Origin: Rarobacter incanus
GTDB lineage: Bacteria > Actinomycetota > Actinomycetes > Actinomycetales > Cellulomonadaceae
NCBI RefSeq assembly: GCF_006715765.1
Contig: NZ_VFNV01000001.1
Span: forward strand, 2,418,001 to 2,482,000
Length of the DNA stretch: 64,000 nucleotides
Reading direction: 5' to 3'
Each line of letters opens with the position of its first letter. The first letter of the stretch is position 1. The notes beneath the pieces are model-generated. The model searched no databases, was not told the origin of the DNA, and saw only the letters and a list, made by a program, of their open reading frames with translations. Shown here in pieces: positions 17,301 to 25,776 of the stretch. Position numbers and translations under genes: made by a program.

Positions 17301-17931
17301 ACTGGTAGAGCCAGCCGATGACCTCAACGTCGCGGCAGACCTCTGCTGTGAGCGTCGATGCGGCCTTGCTGAGGATGGAGTCCGCGGCGAGAAGGTTCGC
17401 GGGGATCAGGAGTTCGGTGTAGTCGCCCTCGCGCTCGAACATGAACGGCATCGAGCGGTTCCAGTAGCGGCAGTACTCAGCGAGTAGCAGGGTGTAGGCC
17501 TCACCCTGGGCGTCTGTACTGGGGCGGGTTCCGTCGAGGAGTCCAGTGATGGCATCGAGGGTGCGCTTGTTGCTGACAACAGCGGGGTCGATGCTGCCAC
17601 GCTTGGCATCTGCGAGTATCTCTGGCTGCCCGGTCTGCTGGCCGTGGGCTGGCGAGACCACGCCAACACCGGTGTAGCCGTTGGCGTCCATGAAGCGGAG
17701 GGCGATGATGCGGTTGAACCAGGTGTAGGCGACCTTGTCGGCCACAGCATCCTTGCCCTTGGCTCCGCCGCCGGCGGCCGCGATGTCGCGTTCGAGCATG
17801 GTCACGGCGCGCTGGTTCTCGACTCGCTCCGGCGATGCTGGTGCGAGCACGGCGGTCAGGCGGGCGCTGACCTGAGTGATGAGCTCGCGTCTGGCCCACG
17901 TGCCGAAGCTCTTCAGCGGTGAGGTTTCCAT
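14374..17931 (-). CDS. pglX: BREX adenine-specific DNA methyltransferase PglX
   Basis: The 1185-residue protein matches the length and order of type 1 PglX. Motif I DPACGSGHM is near residue 298 and the N6-adenine motif NPPYMGS near 470. A long C-terminal target-recognition and helical region follows (KRPIYWLFSSPKGSFNALIYMHRY). PglX methylates an asymmetric site on host DNA, marking self; unmodified phage DNA is blocked. It follows brxC after a 12-bp gap and overlaps the membrane protein gene. No frameshift or missing motif is visible. Its target sequence cannot be read from the protein by eye. Confidence 0.95.
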   Translation of the reverse strand: METSPLKSFGTWARRELITQVSARLTAVLAPASPERVENQRAVTMLERDIAAAGGGAKGKDAVADKVAYTWFNRIIALRFMDANGYTGVGVVSPAHGQQTGQPEILADAKRGSIDPAVVSNKRTLDAITGLLDGTRPSTDAQGEAYTLLLAEYCRYWNRSMPFMFEREGDYTELLIPANLLAADSILSKAASTLTAEVCRDVEVIGWLYQFYIAERKDEVFAGFKKGKKAGTAEIPAATQLFTPHWIVRYLVENSLGRLWMLNHPSSRLIEQMDYYVAPLDEETDFLTISSPEELKIIDPACGSGHMLTYAFDLLYAIYEEEGYAPSEIPELILTHNIYGTEIDPRAGALAAFALTMKARARQRTFLSRRVEPNICVIGPIAFSPDDLDSLVTRGGDKHAEQAFWNQFARADLLGALIDPDPDLSLRLAQHVSTLDDKGDLIFDNIIQRARRALRQAEFLTPRYAVVVANPPYMGSKNMDPALAAFAKLEYADSKSDLFAMFIHRCLDAAVAGGLVGLMTPFVWMFIGSYLPIRKRLVERETVMSLIQLEYSGFDGATVPICAYVAQRGHRDVSAAFVRLSDFIGPNVQGPKALEIIQADRRRKAEPSGTTDGMERHMHRVNPGDFAKVPGHPFAYWLSSAMRNAFTVGKPLRTIAEPKVGLQTGDVNRYLRRWWEVSGNRLATNCESAAQLAERSARWIPYDKGGDFRKWYGNQEFVLDWESNGNSVRKNPSARPQNTEYFFRKHIGMTAVSSGDPAFRMYPVGFAFDNASRGLFIESEEISADVIGFANSIVALSLLKATSPTLNYNVDEMAGLPVCAGAPRATVEQMISAARMDWDSFETSWNFVGSSLRIDQGKPAEIDLGDRAAAVSAHWATFASSQQARESENNRTTAEAYGLEHEVDVDVALHRVSLARNVEFRYGPGKKIEEYLELENLDSISELVSYAVGCMFGRYSLDKPGLILADQGATLQDYIAKVSAPTFAPDADNVLPIVDGDWFEDDIVARLRQFLRAAFGEQHFEDNLRFVEESLGVKNLREYFVTRAGRSRFYDDHVKRYKKRPIYWLFSSPKGSFNALIYMHRYTPSTVSTVLNEYLREFESKLEANLQHQERLAAGDGTPREKAAALKEAERLRKVLVELSEYEHDVLYPLASQQVAIDLDDGVKANYPKFYPALKKIAGLEANRE

Positions 17932-17943
17932 GCGTTTCGTCTC

Positions 17944-20900
17944 CTACAGCGCGATGCGCTTATCGTCGTTGAGGGCCTGGACCAGTGCGGTGCGCAGCGC
18001 ATCAAGGTAGCGATCGACGTCCTCCTCGGTTTCCAGCACGCCGCTTATGCCGGTGGCGCTGATGCTCTTGACTGAGACCGTCTGCTTCTTGATCTGTGCC
18101 GGGGCGTGCTCATCGCCTCCGTTCGCATCGTTGCTGCGAGGAGAGGCTGCGAGCTGATCGAGGATGGCCGGGTAGGTGCGTTCCTCGAAGGTGTTCGCGA
18201 TCTCCCGGACGACGGCAATCTGGTTCTCCCGATCGATCCGGTCAAGGATCGCGCTGACCTTCTGAGTCACGCTGTGCTGCGCTCCGTCGGTTGCTTCGAG
18301 ATAGATCGTGCTGGTCTGAAGCGGTGCCCATCGGGAGTCGATCTCCAGGAGTGCTCCGTCGCGGTTTGCGACGAGCGCCTCGTCGATGCGGGCTTGGAGT
18401 TCGACGGTGGCGGCCTTGAGCTTCGTCATCCGGTTGCCGCGGAAGGCCTGCGGGTCGGCGAGGAGCTGCGCCACATCCTGGCTGCTGCCGGAGGGCAGGT
18501 AGTTCAGGTTGCTCGCGTTGCTGGCGAGCAGCTCGGTTGCCTCGTCGTAAATCTTGCGCTGGGCACCGCCGAGGAATGCCTGGATCGGGTCGATGAGGTC
18601 GCTCTTCGCATCGAGCAGATCGTCGGCGATTGCGAAGTCGGTCAGGTACCAGTCGTCGGGCTTGCCAACGACGGACTCCAGTAGAGCAATCGGCGCATCG
18701 AGCTGAGTCACGAATGGGTATTTCGAACCGCTGACTCGCGCCTTGAGTTCCTCGCACTTTGCCCGAAGGCGTTCGCTGGTGTGCCGGGCAAGTTCGAGCG
18801 GGTCTTTCGGCACGGCAGGTTCGTCGAAGAAGTCCGTGCAGAACGCGCGCAGTGCCGCAATCTTGCGCTGGTCGAAGGTCTTCTGCGGAGCGACGACGGC
18901 GTGGGAGTGCTTCTGCGTGTTGCGCAGTGCGGAAGCGACTTCGCTGCGCTTGAGGATGTTCGAGTCGACAGTGAGGGTGATCTTCGAGGTGCCGACGAGC
19001 CAGGCTGTGACGCACTCGATGGAGGCCAGGTCCCAGCCGTAGGGCTTGGCCTGGAAGTGTTCGATGATCTTCTTGACGGTCACCTGCTCGCCGAGCCGAT
19101 CACGCTGCAACAGGTACGACAGCACCTCGTCTGCCGGTGCTGCGAGCGCATGGATCGAGGCGTCGTCGATCATCCCGGACTGGTCGGGGTTCGCGAACCC
19201 GGCAACTTGCTGCTCGGAGTAGGTCCGCCCGTCAAGGAGGCTCAGCTGGGTGTAGGTCCGGGCAATGAGGTCTTGGAACCCGTCAGTGATCCGCGTGACC
19301 GCATCCTGTGACGCCACACTGAGGTCCGCAGCATTGATCACGAGATCGGCACGTCCCACGGCCCGTCGGATGCGCTCGACAAGTTCCTTCTCCCGCTGAG
19401 CGTTCTGAGTCGCCTTGGCGCGCAGAATCTGCTCCTCGACCGGAGACAGCGAGCTGGTCTGCTTGCGTTTGGTGTACTTCTCGGTCTTGATCAGCAGCCG
19501 CAGGTCGGCCAAAACACGGTCGTCGGGAGCGAGGATCACACGGAGCTCGTCCTTGCCTGCCGAGTGCATCCGAATCTCTTCCGGACCGTACGGGTATTCG
19601 GGAGTGATGAAGTGCAGTGAGAGTTCGCGCTGCTGGCCGAATGCCTGGTCGTCGAGCTTGTACCCGAACGGGAAGTCCTGCCCGTTCTTGGTGTAGCGGA
19701 GCTTGGAGGTCTTGACGACATCGCCGGACAGAATCTTGTTCAGCCGGGTGGAGACCTCGGAGGAGTCAATCTCGACGTTCTTGATCTCTTCCTCGATCAC
19801 CTGCTCTTCGTTGGTCAGGTACTCGTAGACGTTGCCGTTGCGCTGCACGTAGGTCTGCGTCTCCAGCAGCGTCAGCGCTTCCTGAACCTGCTTGGACAAC
19901 GCGGGCAGATCGAGCCCGAATCGGTCGTAGACCAGCACAGTCAGGTTGCGCGGGGTGGCCTGGAAGCTCTCCACGTACTTCACCAGGAAGAGCGCCTTGA
20001 GTAGCCGCACCGCGAGCATGGTGACCAGTGAGCCGCTGTCGGGGAGGTCACGCTCGGCGCGGTCGATCGAGCGCTGTGCTGCGGACTTCAACGACGCGCG
20101 GATGCCGGCGAACATCGCGTCAAAGGTTGCCAGTGACCCGATCTCGACATCGCCGATGTCCTTGGCGACCTGCTGGACGACGCCGAGCATGGAGCGTTCT
20201 CCGACGGAGCTGTTGCGGCCCTCGAACACGTTGTGGTCGGAGATGCCCTCGATCGCGGCCTGGAACAGCGGGAATTGATAGCTCACGAACGGGTAGGTGC
20301 CGACGAAGTGGGCTTCGTCGGTGAAGTTTCGGTAGGTCTTGGCGCCATCAACGAAGTCGAACAGGGTCTTGAAGTTCGCTGACTCCTGCGCGTAGACCGC
20401 TTCGAGCACCTGCGTGCCCTTGTCGTTCTTCTCCAGCAGGCGCTTGCGGATGACCTCTTCTACGTCGGCGGAGGTGAGTTTCACGCGGGTCTTGAACCGC
20501 GCCTGAATCTTCGAGAAGTCGTAGCCCTGCTGCTTGGTGCGGTCGCCGACCACCTTGTCCATGTCCTCTTGCGAGGTCACGAACACCCAGGCCCGTCCGC
20601 CGCACTTCGTGTTGAGGGACTCTGCGATCGTCTGAAGGTTCAGCATCAGATGGGTGTTGGAGCCGATGAACTGCCCGACCTCATCGACGAAGAAGTTGAG
20701 CCGGTAGCCGGCAGGCTGCTTGTTCAGCCAGGCGCGCACCTCGTCGGCGAAGTCCTCGATCGACACCGAGTAGGTGTCCTGATAGGTCTTCAGGATGTCG
20801 GGCGCGGTCGTCGCGTCCAACCCGGTGATCTGTGCGTATGCCTCGTTGACCTGGCGTCGCACAGTGGGGAGCCCGAAGCTCGGCCGGCGCTCTACCCAGT

Positions 20901-21474
20901 CCCGGCCCGACACCTCAAGGAAGGCGTCTTTGAACGCGTCGAGCTGGCCCTCGTCGTCGAGTTGCCGCTCGAACCGCGCGATGTGACCCTGGTCGCCGTA
21001 GTAGCCGCGGGACTCGTCGAATACCTTCACGAACACGCGTAGTAGGGCGTCGGTCTGATCCTTGCTGATCAGGGTCGCCTTCTGGTCGATGTTGAACAGG
21101 AGGCTCTTCGCCGGGATGCGGTCAGCCTTGTGGAGCAGCGGCGGCAAGAACGCATCCGTCGCCTTGGCGCGGAAGCTCTCCGAGACACGCTCGCGAGGGA
21201 AGTTGTCACCCTCCACGTCGCCGAGGAGGTGTGCGAGCATCTTCAAGAGGTGCGATTTACCGGAGCCGAAGAAGCCCGAAATCCACACGCCGTTCGCGTT
21301 GGTGTAATCCGTGTACGCCTCAAGCAGCAACTCCAGCCCCTTGGCGGCCTCGTTGGTCAGGACGTACTCGTCGACCTCGGTGCCCAGGTGCGCAACGTCG
21401 TCGGCCTTGATGACGCCCTCGATGGGCCGCTGGACGTCCTTGGCGAAAATCTCGGTGAGCTGCATAACGGTCAC
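17944..21474 (-). CDS. brxC: BREX P-loop protein BrxC
   Basis: The 1176-residue protein has Walker A GFFGSGKSH at residues 67-75 near the N-terminus, a Walker B-like LNFFVDEVGQFIG near residue 260, and a long helical C-terminal part, as in type 1 BrxC/PglY-type ATPases. It is one of the core proteins needed for both methylation and restriction and binds other BREX subunits. The start overlaps the brxB stop by 4 bp. Length and motif spacing look intact. Confidence 0.93.
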   Translation of the reverse strand: MTVMQLTEIFAKDVQRPIEGVIKADDVAHLGTEVDEYVLTNEAAKGLELLLEAYTDYTNANGVWISGFFGSGKSHLLKMLAHLLGDVEGDNFPRERVSESFRAKATDAFLPPLLHKADRIPAKSLLFNIDQKATLISKDQTDALLRVFVKVFDESRGYYGDQGHIARFERQLDDEGQLDAFKDAFLEVSGRDWVERRPSFGLPTVRRQVNEAYAQITGLDATTAPDILKTYQDTYSVSIEDFADEVRAWLNKQPAGYRLNFFVDEVGQFIGSNTHLMLNLQTIAESLNTKCGGRAWVFVTSQEDMDKVVGDRTKQQGYDFSKIQARFKTRVKLTSADVEEVIRKRLLEKNDKGTQVLEAVYAQESANFKTLFDFVDGAKTYRNFTDEAHFVGTYPFVSYQFPLFQAAIEGISDHNVFEGRNSSVGERSMLGVVQQVAKDIGDVEIGSLATFDAMFAGIRASLKSAAQRSIDRAERDLPDSGSLVTMLAVRLLKALFLVKYVESFQATPRNLTVLVYDRFGLDLPALSKQVQEALTLLETQTYVQRNGNVYEYLTNEEQVIEEEIKNVEIDSSEVSTRLNKILSGDVVKTSKLRYTKNGQDFPFGYKLDDQAFGQQRELSLHFITPEYPYGPEEIRMHSAGKDELRVILAPDDRVLADLRLLIKTEKYTKRKQTSSLSPVEEQILRAKATQNAQREKELVERIRRAVGRADLVINAADLSVASQDAVTRITDGFQDLIARTYTQLSLLDGRTYSEQQVAGFANPDQSGMIDDASIHALAAPADEVLSYLLQRDRLGEQVTVKKIIEHFQAKPYGWDLASIECVTAWLVGTSKITLTVDSNILKRSEVASALRNTQKHSHAVVAPQKTFDQRKIAALRAFCTDFFDEPAVPKDPLELARHTSERLRAKCEELKARVSGSKYPFVTQLDAPIALLESVVGKPDDWYLTDFAIADDLLDAKSDLIDPIQAFLGGAQRKIYDEATELLASNASNLNYLPSGSSQDVAQLLADPQAFRGNRMTKLKAATVELQARIDEALVANRDGALLEIDSRWAPLQTSTIYLEATDGAQHSVTQKVSAILDRIDRENQIAVVREIANTFEERTYPAILDQLAASPRSNDANGGDEHAPAQIKKQTVSVKSISATGISGVLETEEDVDRYLDALRTALVQALNDDKRIAL

Positions 21475-22070
21475 GGTTCCTGTTCCAGAATGTTCTTGGC
21501 GCGGTAGTACTGGTCGTCCTTCAACCTGCCGAACAGCACCAGCGATGAGCCGAGCGTGTCGGACTGCTCGTAGCGGCCGGGGAAGAACATGAGCATCGGC
21601 CGGCCCACCACAACGCTCTGCAAGTTGTTGAGCACGTTGTGAGACCGGATGTAGGGGAAGACCTCGCCGATCCCGGTCAGGAACACGATGTCGAACTCGC
21701 CGTCTGCGAGCCGCTCTCGGATCGCGGGAGCCAGGTGCTGCTGCGGGTTGAGCATCGACTGCAGCATCTCCGTGAACTCGGCCTTGTCCAATTCGGGCTC
21801 GACCTCAAGCACTTCATCCCAGTCGCCGCGCTGCTTGAGGACGTCGACCGACAGGTCGTAGAGGTTGATCTCGCGTACCTCGATGCCCTTGCCGGCCAGG
21901 CGGTTCTTGACGCGCTTCTTGGCCTTCGCCACATCAAGCGCGTGCTCCGGCTCGTAGGGGTAGATGAAGAACGGGACCTCGTTGGACAAGCCCTCCATCT
22001 TCAGGAAGCGCTCGCCACTGAGCACCGCGAACAGATGCTCCTCCTGGCGCGAAAGTTCATGGGGCGTCAC
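21471..22070 (-). CDS. brxB: BREX protein BrxB (DUF1788)
   Basis: The 199-residue protein matches the DUF1788 family by size and patterns: IYPYEPEHALDVAKAKKRVKNRLA in the first half, IVFLTGIGEVFPYIRSHNVLNNLQ and MLMFFPGRYEQSDTLGSSLVLFGRL near the end. It is a small core subunit of BREX thought to bridge other components. Both ends overlap neighbours (brxA and brxC) by 4 bp. Confidence 0.92.
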   Translation of the reverse strand: MTPHELSRQEEHLFAVLSGERFLKMEGLSNEVPFFIYPYEPEHALDVAKAKKRVKNRLAGKGIEVREINLYDLSVDVLKQRGDWDEVLEVEPELDKAEFTEMLQSMLNPQQHLAPAIRERLADGEFDIVFLTGIGEVFPYIRSHNVLNNLQSVVVGRPMLMFFPGRYEQSDTLGSSLVLFGRLKDDQYYRAKNILEQEP

Positions 22071-22687
22071 AACGAGACCTCCTTGATGTCGCGGGCCGGG
22101 AGGTAGCGGAGGTCACTTGGTAGCTGAACGTCGAGTGCGTCCCGGACACGCTCTGACAGGGCCGCGTTGACGATCTCGCTGCCTGCAAGCAGTCCAGCCT
22201 CGGTCAGCATGCGGAACACGGTCGACCGGAGCTTCTGCAACGTCGAGTCCTTCACCTCTACGAGCTCGGGGTGCCACAGCGCCTTCCCACGAACGAAACT
22301 GTCGAAGTCGTCGTATCCCAAGGTGGGAGTGAGTAGGAGGAAGCGCTCGCGTACTACCTCTTCCGCGAAGTCGCCGATGAGCGCGTAGCGACGGCATGCG
22401 GCGACCCACATCAGGTGACCGCGTTCGCTGGGGCTGGCGTCTCGCAGCAACTCCAGCTCCGGGTCCGTGAGCACCGCCAATCGCTGCGCGACCTCGCGCG
22501 CCAACCGGAATCCGGACGAGGCGGTTCGAGCCTGGAGCAAGTTCTTTGAACGGAGCCGGTCTCGAACCAGACCCCAGTCACGAACTTCCAAGAAGAGCGG
22601 CGCGGCGATCACCGCCTCCCGAGTCAGGAGGGCACCACTGGTGAAGGACAGGGCGTATCGGTCCTGTCCCTGAGACGTGATGCTCAT
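22067..22687 (-). CDS. brxA: BREX protein BrxA (DUF1819)
   Basis: The 206-residue all-helical protein belongs to DUF1819 (patterns SFTSGALLTREAVIAAPLF, FLLLTPTLGYDDF and LRYLPARDIKEV). It is the first core gene of the operon. BrxA from other species is a small DNA-binding protein that supports BREX defence. A strong GAAGGAGG lies upstream of the ATG at 22687. It overlaps brxB by 4 bp. A possible promoter lies in the 89-bp gap behind the HTH gene. Confidence 0.92.
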   Translation of the reverse strand: MSITSQGQDRYALSFTSGALLTREAVIAAPLFLEVRDWGLVRDRLRSKNLLQARTASSGFRLAREVAQRLAVLTDPELELLRDASPSERGHLMWVAACRRYALIGDFAEEVVRERFLLLTPTLGYDDFDSFVRGKALWHPELVEVKDSTLQKLRSTVFRMLTEAGLLAGSEIVNAALSERVRDALDVQLPSDLRYLPARDIKEVSL

Positions 22688-22720
22688 CTGGTGCCTCCTT
22701 CTGGTTTTGGGCAGTGGATC

Positions 22721-22750
22721 AGGATATGGGGTGCCACCGACAAAGTGTCA
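22721..22750 (-). promoter_or_regulatory. Candidate promoter of the brxA operon
   Basis: Read on the minus strand, TGACAC (22745-22750) and TATCCT (22721-22726) are separated by 18 bases, about 35 bases before the brxA start codon. The match to the vegetative consensus is moderate. It lies directly behind the HTH gene, which could regulate it. Confidence 0.35.
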
Positions 22751-22776
22751 GCGGCGGCTCGAAGTGAGCGACGCGC

Positions 22777-22977
22777 TCACCCTGGCGGGGAGGGTTCGGA
22801 GGCGGCGGCAGCGCCGCCTCGTCGCACCCAGTCGTCGATCTCGCTGGCTTGGAACTTCCAGAGGCGTCCGACCTTGTGGGCGGGCATGGCCTTCTCGGCG
22901 ATCCAGGTGTAGACGGTGTCTTTGGTAACCCCGAGGTGGGCGGCGATGTCGTCAGCGGACAGCCACGGCTCAGCCAC
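22777..22977 (-). CDS. Small excisionase/AlpA-type helix-turn-helix protein
   Basis: The 66-residue protein starts with GTG and contains a MerR-like HTH_17 domain: LSADDIAAHLGVTKDTVYTWIAEK, with the KVGRLWKFQASEIDDWV wing. Such proteins act as excisionases or as small transcription regulators. It is the first gene of the BREX strand and stands 89 bp ahead of brxA. I recall similar proteins next to BREX and restriction loci in actinobacteria, which favours a regulator of the defence operon. An excision factor for the ICE is the alternative. Confidence 0.75.
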   Translation of the reverse strand: MAEPWLSADDIAAHLGVTKDTVYTWIAEKAMPAHKVGRLWKFQASEIDDWVRRGGAAAASEPSPPG

Positions 22978-23113
22978 GTTGGTCCTCCCTCGCTCAATGG
23001 CCCAGGCAGGCCAACACCCACGATGATACCTGCGGAGGTACGGCTTGAGTTGGGTTTCTCCGGGCGTGGCCGAACGAGACAGGTTTCGAGAGTGGCCGCT
23101 GCGTGCGCGCCGA

Positions 23114-24250
23114 TCAGCGTGGGATGCGCACCTTGAGCCAGGCGGTCACTGCGTTCTGCCACCAGTCGGGGTCAGCATTCCAACAGAGGGTGTAGCCGGC
23201 GTCGAAGGTCTCCAGTTCGACGAGCTCCGGGCGGGCGTCTCGGAGTGCTTGTGAGAGCCGGATCGGCACGGAGTCGTCTCGGGTGCCGTGGAGGATCAGG
23301 GTCGGCGTGTTGAGCTCTACGGCTCGGGATGTCCAGTCGAAGGAGCGAAGTGGGATGCGGCCCGGCAAGCCGACGGTGCGAGCCAGCGGGGCGAGGGTGA
23401 GCCACGGGATCGCGAGGTGCCCGGCTGCTGCGGGCAGTCCGCTTTGGACGCAGTTGGCCTTGATGACCTCGGCCCAGTTGAGGACTGGTGAGTCGAGGAC
23501 GAGCGCGGCAATCAGCCCCTCGTGTCGAGGCCGGTCGGCCAGCTGAAGGGCGATCGCGGCACCCATTGACTAGCCGAAGAGCACGATCTGCTGGGCTCCC
23601 CGTCGGACGGCGTATCCGATGGCCTCGTCAACGTCGCCAGTCTCGGTGTGCCCGAGGGTAGTTCGGCCGGTGCCGACAGGTGGCCCTTCTGCGGTGTTGC
23701 GGTAGCTGACGACCAGGGAGGTGTAGCCGAGTTCGGTTGCGGCGCGGACGCCGCGGAGGGTGCCGGCACGGGTGCTGCCGAGGCCGTGGATGTGGATCGC
23801 CCAGGTCGAGGGGTCGCCGTCGATGCGCCAGGCCGGGCACGGCCCTGCGGGGGTAGTGATGCTGATGTCGCGTGCGTGGAGTCCGGCGTCGGCTGGGCTT
23901 GCGTAGTAGATGCCGCTCCAGGAGGCACGGTCGCCGACCTTCGGAGTGAGGCCAGGTGTGGTTCCTGTGATCCTGCGCGCGACGCGAGTAGGTCCGCGAT
24001 CGACGATCTCTGCGGAGAGCTGTGCCCAGCCGCCGTGATCGAACCAGAGGTTGTAGATGCCGTCGGCGGTGGTCTGGCCGGTGCGGTCGAGCACGATCAG
24101 GTGGGCGTCTTCGTCGTGCTCGATCCCTTGGATCGTGAGGTCGAACTTCCGTGGACCGACTGGCGCGGTCAGCTGCCGGGCGATCATCCACCCGAGACCA
24201 GAGACGGCTGCTGTCGCGATCCCTGCTCCGACGGTGAGGTGGCCGATCAT
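23114..24250 (-). pseudogene. Alpha/beta hydrolase with amber stop in the nucleophile elbow
   Basis: One reading frame of 379 codons is interrupted only by TAG at 23570-23572. Upstream: N-terminal hydrophobic segment, HIHGLGSTRAGTL (oxyanion-type HG) and QQIVLFG. Downstream: SMGAAIALQLA, LILHGTRDDSVP (acid) and a late region where the catalytic His would be expected. The stop replaces the X of the G-X-S-X-G elbow (G-stop-S-M-G); TGG (Trp) to TAG is a single change. The protein would be a membrane-anchored serine hydrolase. Its start overlaps the MAB_1171c-like gene by 4 bp, so it was the last gene of the XRE-ImmA operon. Unless amber codons are read through, it is inactive. Confidence 0.8.
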
Positions 24251-25254
24251 CGGGCACCGTCCTCTTCGTCTACGCGTGGCGGAGCGACGGCTGTTCGGTC
24301 GTGTCCGAGGAGGTGGCTCTCGGCGCGTTCGAGCAGTGTGCGTTCGGTTCGGCTGGTGCGGAACGTGATGCGGGGGTCGATCATCGCGTCACGGATTTCG
24401 ACGATCTCTCGGTGCAGTCGTCCTTCGGGGTCTTCCGTGCGCGCGGCGGGCGGGTCTGCTTGGCTCAGACCGGGCCGCAGATGCGTCGCTCGGTTCCAGA
24501 GTGACTCCAGCTGTGCCGCGAGGGCGGATGTGCGCTTGTCGCGCAGGTAGTGCTGGGCGCGGCGGACGGCGGGTTGTGCAGCGAATCCGGCGCAGAGGAA
24601 CAGGAACGTCAGGAGCGACAGTGGCCCGTAGGCGGGTTGTACGGCGTGCATGAGGTCGAGCCGGCCGGTGACGTGGGCGATGTCCATGACGATCACGGCG
24701 AGGCAGAGTGCGACGCCAAAGGCTGACCCGAGCGTCAGCAGTGCTGCGGGCAGGCGTTGGATGCCGGTGCTGTGCCGGTATCGCCGTGCGGCGAGAGTCA
24801 GCATCGTGGCGATGACGATGCCGCCGTAGCTGAAGTTGATGATCGAGTACGCGGCAGTGGCGGGTTGAGCGCCGAGATCGCTCATGAACTGCGTGGTCGT
24901 CGGGCCGCGGTCGATGAACAGGAACGTGATGGTGATCGAGAGGAGCGAGATCACGAGCATGGGGACGCTGACGGCGGCGCGGACGAGCCCAGGCCGGTAC
25001 TCGCCGGACTTCATGACGCCACGTCCGAGGAAGAAGAGTCCGGTCATCAGCAGGGCGTCCGCGAGTAGGGTCGCGAGGCTCGTGCGGCCGAGGAGCGGAT
25101 CGACGACTGTATAGATGCCATCGACGCCCAGCGTCATCGCGATGGCGATGGCGAGTGCGGCGTAGGTGATGTTTCTGTCGGTGCGTTTGCGACGGAAGAT
25201 GAGCAGGCTCGCCACGAGCGCCCACATGAGCGTCGCGACGAGCGTCTGGATCAT
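24247..25254 (-). CDS. MAB_1171c-like multi-pass membrane protein
   Basis: The 335-residue protein has about seven hydrophobic helices in its first 230 residues (LVATLMWALVASLLIF, ITYAALAIAIAMTLGV, LADALLMTGLFFLG, and so on). A soluble C-terminal part follows (LESLWNRATHLRP, LHREIVEIRDAMIDPR, RTLLERAESHLLG) that resembles the DUF6545-type tail of MAB_1171c family proteins. The family is called a putative transporter, but evidence for transport is thin and a sensor role is equally possible. It overlaps the ImmA/IrrE gene upstream and the hydrolase downstream by 4 bp each, so the three work together or are at least co-translated. Confidence 0.7.
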   Translation of the reverse strand: MIQTLVATLMWALVASLLIFRRKRTDRNITYAALAIAIAMTLGVDGIYTVVDPLLGRTSLATLLADALLMTGLFFLGRGVMKSGEYRPGLVRAAVSVPMLVISLLSITITFLFIDRGPTTTQFMSDLGAQPATAAYSIINFSYGGIVIATMLTLAARRYRHSTGIQRLPAALLTLGSAFGVALCLAVIVMDIAHVTGRLDLMHAVQPAYGPLSLLTFLFLCAGFAAQPAVRRAQHYLRDKRTSALAAQLESLWNRATHLRPGLSQADPPAARTEDPEGRLHREIVEIRDAMIDPRITFRTSRTERTLLERAESHLLGHDRTAVAPPRVDEEDGAR

Positions 25255-25715
25255 CCGAAGACCTCCGAGTAGGCCGATTCGGCGAACATCGCCCCTCGGA
25301 TGCCTGCGGCGAGCCGGTCGGCGAGGGACTCGGCGGCGATCTCGGTCTCGCTGTCGAGGTCTTGCCGAGAGAGCAGGCGTCCTCGGGTGTAAGGCGGGAT
25401 GTTGGGCAGCAGCGCCTCGCCGACGGTGCAGTCATCGCCGTCGCAGTGGCCGAGGATCATGTGGGCCAGCTCGTGGAGGACGAACTGCTGGCGGTGGAGT
25501 GCGGAGTCGCTGCGGGCGTGGATCACGATGTCTTCGGCGTCGGCGACGAACCAGAGCGCGCAGAGGCCGTCGTGGGTGTCGAGGTCTGCGAGCTCGACGA
25601 TGCGCAGCCTGCGGTGCCGCCGGTCCTGGACGGTGTGGCGGAGGTCGTCGAGGGTGAAGGTGTTGCCGAGCTGAAGGCCCGCGACGGCCGCCGATACGGT
25701 CTGTTCGATGTTCAC
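25251..25715 (-). CDS. ImmA/IrrE-type metallopeptidase
   Basis: The 154-residue protein carries the zinc motif HELAHMILGH (near residue 80), typical of ImmA/IrrE peptidases, and shows no fused HTH. In ICEBs1, ImmA cleaves the repressor ImmR and releases the element from repression. Here the XRE gene lies 61 bp upstream on the same strand, so that protein is the likely substrate. It is followed with a 4-bp overlap by the MAB_1171c-like membrane protein. Role in induction of the ICE is inferred. Confidence 0.82.
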   Translation of the reverse strand: MNIEQTVSAAVAGLQLGNTFTLDDLRHTVQDRRHRRLRIVELADLDTHDGLCALWFVADAEDIVIHARSDSALHRQQFVLHELAHMILGHCDGDDCTVGEALLPNIPPYTRGRLLSRQDLDSETEIAAESLADRLAAGIRGAMFAESAYSEVFG

Positions 25716-25776
25716 GGTTCGCCCCTTCTCAGTGGGGAGCAGGGACCGGTGGCGGCTCCGTGTCGCGCGGTACCGG

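Larger units (their letters stand above)
4004..22977 (-). other. Defence island: BREX operon plus SIR2-HerA
   Basis: Eleven minus-strand genes run from the HTH gene at 22977 to the HerA gene ending at 4004. The order is HTH, brxA, brxB, brxC, pglX, membrane protein, AlbA_2/Schlafen-like, pglZ, brxL, SIR2, HerA. From brxA onward gaps are between overlapping and 15 bases, so a single transcript is likely. The core order matches type 1 BREX. The SIR2-HerA pair is a separately known anti-phage module, here joined at the end of the same operon. Confidence 0.9.

Noticed and set aside
16420-17487. Plus-strand frame of 355 codons inside pglX
   Set aside because: Antisense shadow in a GC-rich gene; the pglX frame has methyltransferase motifs at the same place.
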